Shown here: positions 26,706-35,095 of the stretch, piece after piece | Layout of the letters: every line of letters starts with the position of its first letter | Numbering within the stretch: position 1 is the stretch's first letter | Assembly: GCA_040081075.1 (NCBI GenBank) | Contig: JBEBHJ010000009.1 | Coordinates: 9,861 to 73,860 of the forward strand | Reading direction: 5' to 3' | DNA length: 64,000 nt | DNA from: JANJUB01 sp040081075 | Lineage (GTDB): Bacteria; Armatimonadota; Fimbriimonadia; Fimbriimonadales; Fimbriimonadaceae | Translations under genes and position numbers: made by a program | Notes under the pieces: generated by a model | Databases searched by the model: none | Told to the model about the DNA's origin: nothing | Seen by the model: only the letters and a program-made list of their open reading frames with translations

Positions 26706-26742
26706 GTTTACACTAACTTTACATACAAATCATACTTTACAA
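26706..26742 (-). promoter_or_regulatory. AT-rich promoter region with three TGTAAA repeats
   Basis: On the plus strand TTTACA occurs at 26707-26712, 26718-26723 and 26736-26741 (TGTAAA on the coding strand), two of them within the longer TGTAAAGT. The repeats sit immediately before the regulator's ATG in the 88-base space shared with the divergent DUF4127 gene. A TATGAT -10-like hexamer lies between the outer copies. The arrangement fits an operator for the AbrB-like protein. This is inference from position only. Confidence 0.35.
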
Positions 26743-26793
26743 CCATATCTTCACGCTCCCACCGAACCTCTCGAAACGTCTTCCTCTTGGTAA

Positions 26794-28416
26794 ATGCTTC
26801 CCATCAAGGTATCTTCTCCAGCGGTGACGCGGATCAGTTTCTTTCTTGGGGCAGTTTTGGCGTCGAGTTTTGTACGCGCTGAACGTATTCTCCTGATTCC
26901 GCTCGATGGAAGACCAGCAACGGGCCAATTTGCCCAGATGATTGGCCGAATTTCTGGCGTAGACATCCAAATGCCGCCGAAGGACCTACTCGGTAGGTTT
27001 ACGCAGCCCGGAGACTCGGATGCGATCTTGGATTGGCTTGCTAAGCAGGATTTCCAAGACGTCTTGGCCGTGGTTGCGAGCACGGACATGATTGGCTACG
27101 GCGGCCTCATCGCCTCGCGGACCCTTGAGACAAGCAAAGCCAAAGCCGTGGCTCGGCTCAACCGATTTGCCCAAATCCGAAAGGTCGCGAAAGCCACAAA
27201 GTTTTACGGGATGAGCGCAACGATGCGCCTGACCCCCACGGCGACGAAGTCCGCGGCAGCTTGGCGCTTGCCGTTGGGTAGGTTCGCAGAAATCAAAGAG
27301 CGATACCGCCAAACCAAGGATCCTAAGTATCTTCAGAGTCTAAAAAACCTTCTCGCTAAGATTCCTTCAGAAGAACTTTTGAAGTACGACCAGATTCGGG
27401 CTCGAAATCACGAAATCCAAGGGTTTTTGATCAGACAAACCGCAGCAGGGTTGTTTGACTATCTTATCTGCGGCCAGGACGATGCCCAGCCCTACGGCCC
27501 TCACATTCCTGAAACGGCAGCCTTGAGAAACGTCGCGGTTTCAAGCCAAGTTTCTGGAAAGGTTTACTTTGCCGAGGGCGTCGACCAACTGGCAAATGTG
27601 TTGATTAGTCGGGCCCTCCTGCGCGCGAGAAGCTGGGTGCCAAGAATCCGTCTCAATTTCAGCGATGACCTTGGGAAGCTGATGGTTGCCGACTACGAAT
27701 CCAAAACGATTGAAAGAAGTCTTAGCGATCAGCTCCTGGCCAGCGGTTCCCGACCGGCCAACACCAACGAATATGATTTCGCTCTTTTTCTGAATACGCC
27801 CCAGCGCCGCGAGGAGCCGTTCTTGAGCTTTCTTCAGTCCTTGACTTCCGAAGTTGATCAGGGATTTCCGGTTGCGGTTGCCGATATTAATCTGGCCAAA
27901 AATGGCACTTCAGACCCGGAGTTGTTCGACGCAATGAATCAAGAAAATAGGATGATTCGATTGCTTTCTTATGCAGGTTGGAATACGGCGGGAAACACAA
28001 TGGGAACAGTTATTCCGGCGGCAAATGTCTATCTCCTGGCTCGCCGAGGGGGTTCGGACCCTTTGCAGCGCGAACTTGCCCGACGTGAGTTCATTCTGCA
28101 CCGATTTGTGAACGATTACTGTTATCACAAGTTTGTTCGACCGCTTGCGTATCAGCTCATTGATTCGACCCCCAATGCGAGCCGTGAGGAGACGTACGGT
28201 CCTGCTTTTGATGCAGTAAACGAACTCGTTCAGACTAAACTGCGTGAATACTTGGAAAGCACGTTCCAAAGCCAGTTTCTCGGACAGCGATTCTTTGCCG
28301 GAAACAAGCAATACGAGATTGATGCCCTCCAAAACATAAAGATTTTCCTCCCATGGCCAAGAGCTTACGAGGTTCAAATGGAGTTTAGCCTTTCGGCCAG
28401 CGAAGTCACGGACTGA
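26794..28416 (+). CDS. DUF4127 family secreted protein
   Basis: The 540-residue product begins with a signal peptide (hydrophobic stretch ISFFLGAVLASSFVRA) and then the DUF4127 opening ILLIPLDGRPATGQF. STDMIGYGGLIASR, KFYGMSATMRLTPT, CGQDDAQPYGPHI and AGWNTAGNTMGTVIPAA are the conserved blocks I associate with this family. Its biochemical role is not known to me. It is divergent from the efflux operon and 29 bases before nhaA in the same direction. Confidence 0.82.
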   Translation: MLPIKVSSPAVTRISFFLGAVLASSFVRAERILLIPLDGRPATGQFAQMIGRISGVDIQMPPKDLLGRFTQPGDSDAILDWLAKQDFQDVLAVVASTDMIGYGGLIASRTLETSKAKAVARLNRFAQIRKVAKATKFYGMSATMRLTPTATKSAAAWRLPLGRFAEIKERYRQTKDPKYLQSLKNLLAKIPSEELLKYDQIRARNHEIQGFLIRQTAAGLFDYLICGQDDAQPYGPHIPETAALRNVAVSSQVSGKVYFAEGVDQLANVLISRALLRARSWVPRIRLNFSDDLGKLMVADYESKTIERSLSDQLLASGSRPANTNEYDFALFLNTPQRREEPFLSFLQSLTSEVDQGFPVAVADINLAKNGTSDPELFDAMNQENRMIRLLSYAGWNTAGNTMGTVIPAANVYLLARRGGSDPLQRELARREFILHRFVNDYCYHKFVRPLAYQLIDSTPNASREETYGPAFDAVNELVQTKLREYLESTFQSQFLGQRFFAGNKQYEIDALQNIKIFLPWPRAYEVQMEFSLSASEVTD

Positions 28417-28445
28417 TTCGATCTTCCGTAGAACAATCTGAGCCA

Positions 28446-29621
28446 ATGCGAAAGTCATCCCGTACAACTCCCGCGAGACTAATCGAACCCTTGGTTCGCT
28501 TTATCAAAGTTGAAGTATCAAGCAGCGCCATGTTGCTTGGCGCGGCCATCGTCGCCTTGCTTTGGGCAAATCTTCCCATTTCGGCCAGCTACTTTGCGCT
28601 TGTGGATCAACCCATTTTTGGCGCAACAATGAAGTTGGCGATCAACGACGGGTTGATGGCTGTTTTTTTCCTCTTGGTTGGGCTAGAAATTAAACGAGAG
28701 CTTCGAATTGGCGAGCTGGCTGGCTGGAAAAAGGCGGCTTTGCCTATCGCCGGTGCCCTTGGCGGCATGATCGTCCCTGCGCTCATTTTTGTTGCTTTCA
28801 ACATGGGAACCAGCGGAGCCAGAGGTTGGGGCATTCCAATGGCCACGGATATAGCGATTGCACTTGGCGTCCTGAACCTGGCGGGCAAGGCCGTGCCCCT
28901 TTCGCTTAAGGCATTTTTGATGGCACTTGCGATCGCCGATGACTTGGGGGCGGTCGCCGTGATTGCCCTATTTTATGGTCAAGGCGTAAATCCGACCATG
29001 CTCCTGGCGGCGGGTGGGGTTACTCTTGGGTTGCTCGGATTGCGCGCTTTTCGGGTTCGAAACTTGTCGCCCTATTTACTCTTGGGACTCGCTCTTTGGT
29101 GGTTCGTTTTGCATTCAGGAATCCACGCAACGGTTGCCGGCGTATTGCTTGCCCTGTTCATTCCGGTCAGCGAGGTCGACACCGAAACCATTTCGCCGCT
29201 CGTTCGGCTTGAGAACCTACTCCACCCTTTGGTGGTCTATCTGGTGATTCCGCTGTTTGTGTTTGCGAACATCGGCATTCCCGTCTCAGATAGCGTGTCG
29301 CAAGGACTTTCCAGCCATGTGGGGCAGGGTGTTGCACTTGGTTTGCTCGTTGGAAAGCCGGTCGGAATTGTTCTAGCTTGCTGGTTGACGGTTAAGCTCG
29401 GTATCGCGAGTTTGCCATCGAGGGTGAAATGGTCCCAGCTTTTCGGAACGGGATTACTGGCCGGGATTGGGTTCACCATGTCCCTCTTCGTCACGGAGTT
29501 AGCCTTTACCGACTTTGCCGTAATCAACGCAGCCAAGGGAGCAATTCTGGTGGCATCTCTCACTTCTGCGTTTTTGGGCCTGGCCGTCTTACGATGGGCG
29601 GCTAAACCCCGATCGAACTAA
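28446..29621 (+). CDS. nhaA: Na+/H+ antiporter NhaA
   Basis: NhaA exchanges internal Na+ for external protons in alkaline or salty conditions. The protein has 391 residues with about 12 hydrophobic segments. Diagnostic sequences include INDGLMAVFFLLVGLEIKREL, MATDIAIALGVL (the unwound TM4 region) and the paired Asp in ALAIADDLGAVAVIALFY, equivalent to E. coli D163/D164. Its stop overlaps the convergent flippase stop by 4 bases (CTAA). Confidence 0.96.
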   Translation: MRKSSRTTPARLIEPLVRFIKVEVSSSAMLLGAAIVALLWANLPISASYFALVDQPIFGATMKLAINDGLMAVFFLLVGLEIKRELRIGELAGWKKAALPIAGALGGMIVPALIFVAFNMGTSGARGWGIPMATDIAIALGVLNLAGKAVPLSLKAFLMALAIADDLGAVAVIALFYGQGVNPTMLLAAGGVTLGLLGLRAFRVRNLSPYLLLGLALWWFVLHSGIHATVAGVLLALFIPVSEVDTETISPLVRLENLLHPLVVYLVIPLFVFANIGIPVSDSVSQGLSSHVGQGVALGLLVGKPVGIVLACWLTVKLGIASLPSRVKWSQLFGTGLLAGIGFTMSLFVTELAFTDFAVINAAKGAILVASLTSAFLGLAVLRWAAKPRSN

Positions 29622-30937
29622 GCCGACTCCAGTTCGGAAAGCCTTCGCTTGACGGCGTCGGCAAGAAGCCATCGGTACATCGCGAAGAAGGCCAGATAAG
29701 TGATTACCATCGTCGCCGAGTAGACCGTCACCGCTACCAGCGGCGTTGCCCCGAGCCTATGAGTGCCCCAAAACGCCAATGCAATCAGACCCGACCTCAG
29801 CACATCGCCGATGAGTTGCAGATCCTGACGTTCTAGGATCGTCGTGATTTGTGAGATTGGCGAAGTTACAAACTGACACGCCGCCGCAAAGCCGAGCAGG
29901 CCCATATAAGGTCCAGCTTCAACCCACTTTGCACCTAAAATGATCGGCGTGAGCCAAATGAGAACAATTCCTAGCGCGACAATGGCTAGGCTCATTTTTG
30001 CGAGCTTGCGGGTGAGCCGATTGAACAGGGCAAGGGCCTCTTTGGGGGAATCACGCAGAAGTTCAGGAGCCGTACCCAAAAAGGCCTGCCCAACTGCGGC
30101 GCCTACCAAGCTAACGGGAAAGGCCATGATGCGCATCGCCTGGCCCAAATCACCGTTTGCAGCTTGCCCATAATAGGTCCCCATCAGGATGGCTGGGATA
30201 TTGAGAGCAAGGGAGTTCGTGAAAGCAGCCGGAACGGAAAGCATGGGGAACTTGCTATACCGCTTCATCGCTGCAACGATACTGGAGAGCGTTATGCTTC
30301 GGAAAATCGGGGAGTCTTCCTTCCAAGCGTTCCTGAAAAGCGTTCCAACACCGGCTCCTTGTCCCAAGCCAAATCCAAGGAGAAGTCCTGCCGCCCCATA
30401 CTGGAGCGCTCCCGCACCCATTTGGAAGAGGACCGTGAAAAGGCCGATACTGGCGCGGCGCACGCCCAAGCTTGTGAAAGCGCGCCTTCGAGTTGCCCAA
30501 TAGGATATGTTTAGGTTCAAACCTTGCGCCAGCAACCCAACTGGTATCACCCAGCAAAAGGGGTAAATCCCTTCCGCCTTAATCTCCCGTAGTAGAGGTA
30601 AGCCCCAAAGGAACAAAACAAGACTTGATAGAGCCGCGAGGGCAAAAGTGATCAGGACGGCGGCGCCCAGTGCCCCAGCGGCCTCTTCATCCGTTTCGGC
30701 AATGGGAACAGCCTGCTCGTATCGCCCGCCGGAGATAATTGCCAAGTTCGAAATGATCGAAGTATAAGTGTTGAGCAGACCCATCTCCGGCCGCGTGAAA
30801 AGCCGGGAAAGAATGGGGGTCGCAAGAACGCTTGCCAGCTGACCAATGGCACTGCCGCCAGCCATCGTTGCAATTCCTTTGCCCATTCCGCTCTTGGGCA
30901 GCAGTTTTTCCAGCTTACGTTTTATGCGGTCCTGCAA
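29618..30937 (-). CDS. Oligosaccharide flippase (Wzx / polysaccharide biosynthesis MOP family)
   Basis: The 439-residue protein has 12 or more hydrophobic segments. Its N-terminus GIATMAGGSAIGQLASVLATPILSRLFTR is typical of Wzx/MOP flippases that move lipid-linked sugars across the inner membrane. The start is TTG at 30937, with AGGA about 6 bases upstream. No glycosyltransferases are next to it. It starts about 50 bases from the divergent tRNA-Pro gene. Confidence 0.85.
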   Translation of the reverse strand: MQDRIKRKLEKLLPKSGMGKGIATMAGGSAIGQLASVLATPILSRLFTRPEMGLLNTYTSIISNLAIISGGRYEQAVPIAETDEEAAGALGAAVLITFALAALSSLVLFLWGLPLLREIKAEGIYPFCWVIPVGLLAQGLNLNISYWATRRRAFTSLGVRRASIGLFTVLFQMGAGALQYGAAGLLLGFGLGQGAGVGTLFRNAWKEDSPIFRSITLSSIVAAMKRYSKFPMLSVPAAFTNSLALNIPAILMGTYYGQAANGDLGQAMRIMAFPVSLVGAAVGQAFLGTAPELLRDSPKEALALFNRLTRKLAKMSLAIVALGIVLIWLTPIILGAKWVEAGPYMGLLGFAAACQFVTSPISQITTILERQDLQLIGDVLRSGLIALAFWGTHRLGATPLVAVTVYSATMVITYLAFFAMYRWLLADAVKRRLSELESA

Positions 30938-30985
30938 AGAGTCCTGAGTCTACCGTTCGGTCGCGTATAATTTTATCGATGCCAT

Positions 30986-31062
30986 CGGGATGTGGCTCAG
31001 CTTGGTAGAGCGCTGCGTTCGGGACGCAGAGGTCGAAGGTTCGAATCCTTTCATCCCGACCA
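30986..31062 (+). tRNA. tRNA-Pro (anticodon CGG)
   Basis: The cloverleaf is complete. The acceptor is CGGGATG/CATCCCG, the D-arm GCTC...GAGC, the anticodon stem CTGCG/CGCAG with loop TTCGGGA (anticodon CGG), the T-arm GAAGG-TTCGAAT-CCTTT (one G-U pair), the discriminator A, and an encoded CCA end (31060-31062). The C1-G72 pair is usual for bacterial tRNA-Pro. A short T-run follows. Confidence 0.97.
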
Positions 31063-31134
31063 TTTTCACAAGTTGATTGCATACTGGGAGGGAGTTAGCA
31101 ACATTCTCGGTATTTTGGCGGGTATAGTGCCAAT

Positions 31135-31503
31135 GTGACCCAAACGCACCGGCTTTTTCGCTGGTTCCGGCTTAGTCTTGGCCTCCTTCTGGCGGCCTGC
31201 GGCGGGCTGGATATTGGGCACAACCACACAGATCGGAGTTCCTGTGTCATTTGTCTTTCGACAATTTCCACTCGACGCCCAGACCCAAGCGGGGCCGAGC
31301 GGCAGCTCTCACGGGGCAGATCGCTTAGCGAACGATTGCCCGTGGTCCGCTCGGTTGCTCATGTAGCGCAACGTCCGCTCGCTTGTTCGACAGGCATCGA
31401 CCTTGTTGTTGACGTCAGCCCCACAAAGTGGATAACCCCGGGCTGCCGCCTCACTTCCGCACGCGGGGATCCGGCTGCGCCTCGAGCTCCTCCAGTTTCC
31501 TGA
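31135..31503 (+). CDS. Small exported HxH/CxxC protein beside metal transporter
   Basis: The 122-residue product starts at a GTG and has an N-terminal hydrophobic segment (FRLSLGLLLAACGGL) that could be a lipoprotein or membrane signal. It is followed by GHNH and SSCVIC, giving an H-x-H-x(n)-C-x-x-C pattern, then a Pro/Arg-rich tail ending APRAPPVS. Small proteins of this layout (DUF2946-like) are often encoded beside copper or zinc transport genes, as here upstream of a ZnuA/ZnuB locus; that comparison is from memory. No ribosome site is visible; a TATAGT hexamer (31123-31128) 6 bases before the GTG would give a leaderless mRNA. A non-coding leader remains possible. Confidence 0.5.
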   Translation: MTQTHRLFRWFRLSLGLLLAACGGLDIGHNHTDRSSCVICLSTISTRRPDPSGAERQLSRGRSLSERLPVVRSVAHVAQRPLACSTGIDLVVDVSPTKWITPGCRLTSARGDPAAPRAPPVS

Positions 31504-31534
31504 AATAGACTAACCCCTTAGGGTCTCGTTGTTT

Positions 31535-31550
31535 GGCGCACTTTTGCGCC
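31535..31550 (+). other. Short hairpin between the small HxH protein gene and the porin-like gene
   Basis: GGCGCA (31535-31540) pairs with TGCGCC (31545-31550) around a four-base loop, 24 bases before the porin-like start. It could be a processing or attenuation element. A GGAG ribosome site lies between hairpin and start. Function is inferred only. Confidence 0.3.
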
Positions 31551-31574
31551 CAAATATTTCAGGAGCACACATAA

Positions 31575-32666
31575 ATGATTTGTATTTTAAGCACTAACCT
31601 GGTGGCCGCATTGATGGTCGCCATCTCTCATCAACAAACTGAATCTAAGCAACTACCGGGGACCGGTCCGGGTGACTCAACCGCTCTCGGTCGACCAACG
31701 CAAGCGAACAAGAACTCGTTTAACCCGCAGATCAGTCTGATCACCAATTTCGGAGCGGTCCTATCCGACAACAACCCGTCCAACGACAAGTCCGCCGGCT
31801 TGCGGGAAGCCGAACTTGGCATAGCAGCGGATGTAGATCCCTTTCTGAAGGCCGAGGCCTACATTGCTTTCGCAACCGAGGACGGCAAGGCCATCGCCGA
31901 GGTCGAAGAAGCCTTTGGCCGTTATTCAAACTTGGGCCGGGGAGTTTCCGCCAAGTTTGGTAAGATCGCGGCCGCAATAGGGCGAGTTCAGCGCAACCAT
32001 GCTGACCAACTGAACTATCTCGAATATCCACTCATCGTCAGCGATTTCCTCGGAGAAGAAGGACTCCGGGCAGGCGGGGCCTCGTTTGGTTATCTTTTCA
32101 AGGGTGAGCGCTTCAATGAGTTGACCATTGAAGCTCTCGACGCTTCAGATGCACCGCTGTTTGCGGGAGCGCATTCGGGAGTCCCCGTTTGGGTTGGTCA
32201 CTACCGAACGTTTATGGACTTCGGAGAAAATGCGTCGATGCAACTCGGCGCAACTTACGCGAACGGACCGAGCGGAGGCGGAGGGCAAAGGTCGCAGTTG
32301 TGGGCAGCAGATATGGTCTACAAGTGGACACCTGGTACATCAGGGAAATCCCTTGTAATCGAAAGCGAAGCATACTTGGGTCGCCCCGGATTTCCGGGTG
32401 CAAAATCTGCTTTCGGGGGGTTCGCTTCAGCAACTTATCAACTGAAACCTAACTTGTTTGGCTACATCAAGTTTGACTACAGTGAAGTTCCTGGCACCTC
32501 GAACAAGCACAAGGCCTATTCGCTTGGCTTGACCCTTAGACCAACAGAGTTCCATCACTGGCGAGTCGAGTTCCAACACGCCAACGGAAACTTTATGCCC
32601 AACCGAAACGCACTGAGCCTTCAATTCCAGATGGCTATCGGCGCGCACCCTGCCCACAAATATTGA
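31575..32666 (+). CDS. Putative outer-membrane porin-like protein of the metal locus
   Basis: The 363-residue product has a short signal-like N-terminus (ILSTNLVAALMVAISHQQ) and then alternating aromatic/hydrophobic strands typical of a beta-barrel: NPQISLITNFGAVL, LREAELGIAADVDPFLKAEAYIAFA, HWRVEFQHANG and a final SLQFQMAIGAHPAHKY. A terminal 'GAH-x-AH-(F/Y)' is a feature I associate with zinc-regulated porins encoded next to ZnuA-type genes. Position between the small HxH protein and the binding protein supports a role in metal passage across the outer membrane. Start ATG 31575 has GGAG about 10 bases upstream. Confidence 0.65.
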   Translation: MICILSTNLVAALMVAISHQQTESKQLPGTGPGDSTALGRPTQANKNSFNPQISLITNFGAVLSDNNPSNDKSAGLREAELGIAADVDPFLKAEAYIAFATEDGKAIAEVEEAFGRYSNLGRGVSAKFGKIAAAIGRVQRNHADQLNYLEYPLIVSDFLGEEGLRAGGASFGYLFKGERFNELTIEALDASDAPLFAGAHSGVPVWVGHYRTFMDFGENASMQLGATYANGPSGGGGQRSQLWAADMVYKWTPGTSGKSLVIESEAYLGRPGFPGAKSAFGGFASATYQLKPNLFGYIKFDYSEVPGTSNKHKAYSLGLTLRPTEFHHWRVEFQHANGNFMPNRNALSLQFQMAIGAHPAHKY

Positions 32667-32668
32667 CC

Positions 32669-33685
32669 ATGAAAGAACTTACTCTTATTTCCGCAATAGC
32701 AGCCCTAGCTGCTCTATCCACCACGGCTTCAGCAAATTTGAAAGTCGTCACAACCACATCAGACCTCGCCTCGATTGCTTCTGCCATCGGAGGCAGCCAC
32801 GTTAGCGCAAGTAGCCTGATCAACGGCGCGAGAGATCCGCACCGCTTGGAGGCAAAGCCAAGTTATATGAGCCGTGCCGCCAGTGCGGACGTGTTTATTG
32901 CTGTTGGTCTTGAACTTGAGATTGGATACGAGCCGCCGATTCTGGATGGAAGCGGGAACCGCCGCATTGCGGTTGGGTCTGCCGGTCACATCTACGCCTC
33001 GGATTTTGCCTACGTTCTGGAGAAACCAAGTGGTGGAGTCACGCGGGCGGATGGCGACATCCATCCCTATGGAAATCCCCATGTTTGGTTAGACCCTTAC
33101 AACGGGCGCCTGATTGCAGCAGGGATTGCGGCCCGATTTGAAAAGCTCGACAAAGCGAATACGGCCGATTACCAGAGCAACTTGAAGAACTTCCAAAATC
33201 GGCTCGATAGCGCTATGTTTGGTTCGGCCCTTGTTAGCAAGTTTGGGGGACCGAAGCTTTGGCAATGGCACAATGCGGGGGATCTCCGATCGGAAATTGC
33301 GAAAGCAGGAGCAGCAAAGGACCTGGGCGGGTGGCTCGAAAAGATGCTCCCCTTGGCCGGCACACCTATCGTCACTTACCATCGCTCTTTGAGCTACTTG
33401 GCTAACCGATTTAAGTTCAAAGTCGTTGAAGAACTTGAACCCAAACCGGGTCTTGAGCCGACGCCGGGACACTTATCTTCGGTCATCAAGAGTGCAAGTT
33501 CAGATGGGGTCAAAGCGATTGTCCAGGAGTCTTTTTACGCGACTAAGCACGCCCAGTTGGTAGCTACCCGAATCGGTGCAAAGGTGATTGTAATCCCCCA
33601 AAATGTTGGGCAAATGCCTGGCACTGGCGACTACATTTCACTTTTCGACGTTATCGTCTCGAAGCTGAGCGAAATTAAGGGTTAA
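32669..33685 (+). CDS. Zinc/manganese ABC transporter substrate-binding protein (ZnuA-like)
   Basis: This cluster A-I metal-binding protein has 338 residues with a cleavable signal peptide (MKELTLISAIAALAALSTTASA). Likely metal ligands are His in ARDPHRLEAKP, His in NPHVWLDPYNG, His in VTYHRSLSYLA and an acidic residue near the C-terminus. The His-rich loop of proteobacterial ZnuA is absent, with only GDIHPYGNPH. The start ATG 32669 lies 2 bases after the porin-like stop; a TTG at 32663 is the in-frame alternative. The permease gene begins 1 base after the stop. Zinc or manganese cannot be separated from sequence. Confidence 0.88.
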   Translation: MKELTLISAIAALAALSTTASANLKVVTTTSDLASIASAIGGSHVSASSLINGARDPHRLEAKPSYMSRAASADVFIAVGLELEIGYEPPILDGSGNRRIAVGSAGHIYASDFAYVLEKPSGGVTRADGDIHPYGNPHVWLDPYNGRLIAAGIAARFEKLDKANTADYQSNLKNFQNRLDSAMFGSALVSKFGGPKLWQWHNAGDLRSEIAKAGAAKDLGGWLEKMLPLAGTPIVTYHRSLSYLANRFKFKVVEELEPKPGLEPTPGHLSSVIKSASSDGVKAIVQESFYATKHAQLVATRIGAKVIVIPQNVGQMPGTGDYISLFDVIVSKLSEIKG

Positions 33686-33686
33686 G

Positions 33687-34526
33687 ATGGAAGAGTTCTT
33701 AAAGATCATGGGGTGGCCAACGGTTGCATCGTTGGTCATGTCTCCAGTCCACTGCATTTTTGGACTTCACATCGTTCGTCGAGGGGTGATCTTTATAGAT
33801 CTCGCTGTGGCCCAAATGGCCGCTCTGGGAATGGCAATTGCCGTTGCAAATCATCACGAAGTTCAATCGCCGACCGCTTATTGGTTGGCGTTGAGCTTTG
33901 CCTTGGGCACGGCTCTGGCAATCGCTCTAACCCGCTTTAAGTTGGGCCGTGTTCCGCATGAGGCGATTATTGGCATCATTTTTGTGGTCGCCTCCGCCCT
34001 TGGGATCATTGTGCTTGAGAACACTGAGCATGGCGTTGAGGAACTAAAAGATATCCTGAGCGGAAGCTTGCTTTTTGTCCAAGATCACGATGTTACAAAA
34101 ACAGCGATGGCCTATGGTGTGATTTTGCTTGCAGGCATCGTCGCTTGGAGGCCGACCGCCGCGATCTCACTGGGCCAAGGCGAGGTGCCTACAGGCATCA
34201 AGCGCGTGCTAGTCGACATGATGTTCTACGGACTGCTCGCGTTCGTGGTCGCCTCATCGGTGAAGATTGCTGGGGTGTTGGTCGTGTTCACCTGGCTAGT
34301 CATGCCGCCAGTATGCGCTTTTTTGTGGCTCAACAAAATGAAGCACGCGATCGTCATGTCCGTGCCGATCAGTTTGCTCGGCACGTTGGGCGGTCTAATT
34401 GTGTCGTACAAACGCGACTGGCCCACTGGCCCGGCCATTGTTGTAGTGTTTGGGGCGATAGTGGGTCTGTTGTATTTGGTGAAGCTAATGGTGCCTGATC
34501 GAACTGCCCTTGAAGAGATGACCTAG
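33687..34526 (+). CDS. Metal ABC transporter permease (ZnuB/MntB, ABC-3 family)
   Basis: This 279-residue inner-membrane permease has seven to eight hydrophobic segments. ABC-3 signatures include GLHIVRRGVIFIDLAVAQMAALG near the N-terminus and VFTWLVMPPVCAFLW near the C-terminus. It follows the binding-protein gene by 1 base. The ATPase (ZnuC) gene that usually accompanies it is not in the window, so the transporter must borrow an ATPase from elsewhere. Its TAG stop shares CTAG with the convergent gene's stop. Confidence 0.9.
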   Translation: MEEFLKIMGWPTVASLVMSPVHCIFGLHIVRRGVIFIDLAVAQMAALGMAIAVANHHEVQSPTAYWLALSFALGTALAIALTRFKLGRVPHEAIIGIIFVVASALGIIVLENTEHGVEELKDILSGSLLFVQDHDVTKTAMAYGVILLAGIVAWRPTAAISLGQGEVPTGIKRVLVDMMFYGLLAFVVASSVKIAGVLVVFTWLVMPPVCAFLWLNKMKHAIVMSVPISLLGTLGGLIVSYKRDWPTGPAIVVVFGAIVGLLYLVKLMVPDRTALEEMT

Positions 34527-35095
34527 CCCATTTTAGGAAACACAGCCGGTAGCCAGGGAACGATAACGAGCAGGGGGCCGATGTAGAGGGTGGCCCAGAT
34601 TGTGCCCCAAAAAACGGACCGCCCGAGGCGTCCCTGGCAATCGTGAGTATCGTTCGTAGCGCGAGCGAGCAAGCCACCAATGGAGAGAAACAGGACCAAT
34701 CCTAGGACGGGGAGAATGAGCTCAACCGTAAAAGCCAAGAGCAGGAAAAGCAAAAGGACAACCATTATGAGAATGAAAATCTCGCCAAAAGCACAACCCC
34801 ATTGAAACGACTCTAGCGTCGCTCGGGCGGCCTTCCTTGTCAGCTTGAAGTCCAACTTTACCGGAGCGCATGTATCGATCTTGTCGCCGCGATACAACAA
34901 CCTGCAAAGCACGATTAACCAAACGAACCACGTTGCGGCAAGTGTGGCTTCGGTTTCGAGCCATCTGGGCCAATGGATGAAGATCGAGAACAATAACGTC
35001 ATTAACGTCAGTGGGACAACCATAAGGAACGAGAGCAGCTTGCGGAAGATGGGATGGTGCATATAGGAACAAGTTGAATTAGGCTCTTGTGTCAT
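34523..35095 (-). CDS. Hypothetical membrane protein, tandem paralogue 1
   Basis: The family is not recognised. The 190-residue product has about four or five hydrophobic segments (KLLSFLMVVPLTLMTLLF; LAATWFVWLIVLCRLLY; ILIMVVLLLFLLLAFTVEL; a C-terminal WATLYIGPLLVIVPWLP). It ends in a motif shared with its upstream neighbour: ARATNDTHDCQGRLG, then WG and WATLYIGPLL. The ATG at 35095 overlaps the upstream paralogue's stop by ATGA; the frame is open further upstream. The two genes clearly arose by duplication. Confidence 0.75.
   Translation of the reverse strand: MTQEPNSTCSYMHHPIFRKLLSFLMVVPLTLMTLLFSIFIHWPRWLETEATLAATWFVWLIVLCRLLYRGDKIDTCAPVKLDFKLTRKAARATLESFQWGCAFGEIFILIMVVLLLFLLLAFTVELILPVLGLVLFLSIGGLLARATNDTHDCQGRLGRSVFWGTIWATLYIGPLLVIVPWLPAVFPKMG

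Noticed and set aside
31178..31366. Alternative 62-codon plus frame within the small HxH protein gene
   Set aside because: The frame starting at 31135 has a hydrophobic N-terminus and HxH/CxxC pattern; the alternative lacks both.
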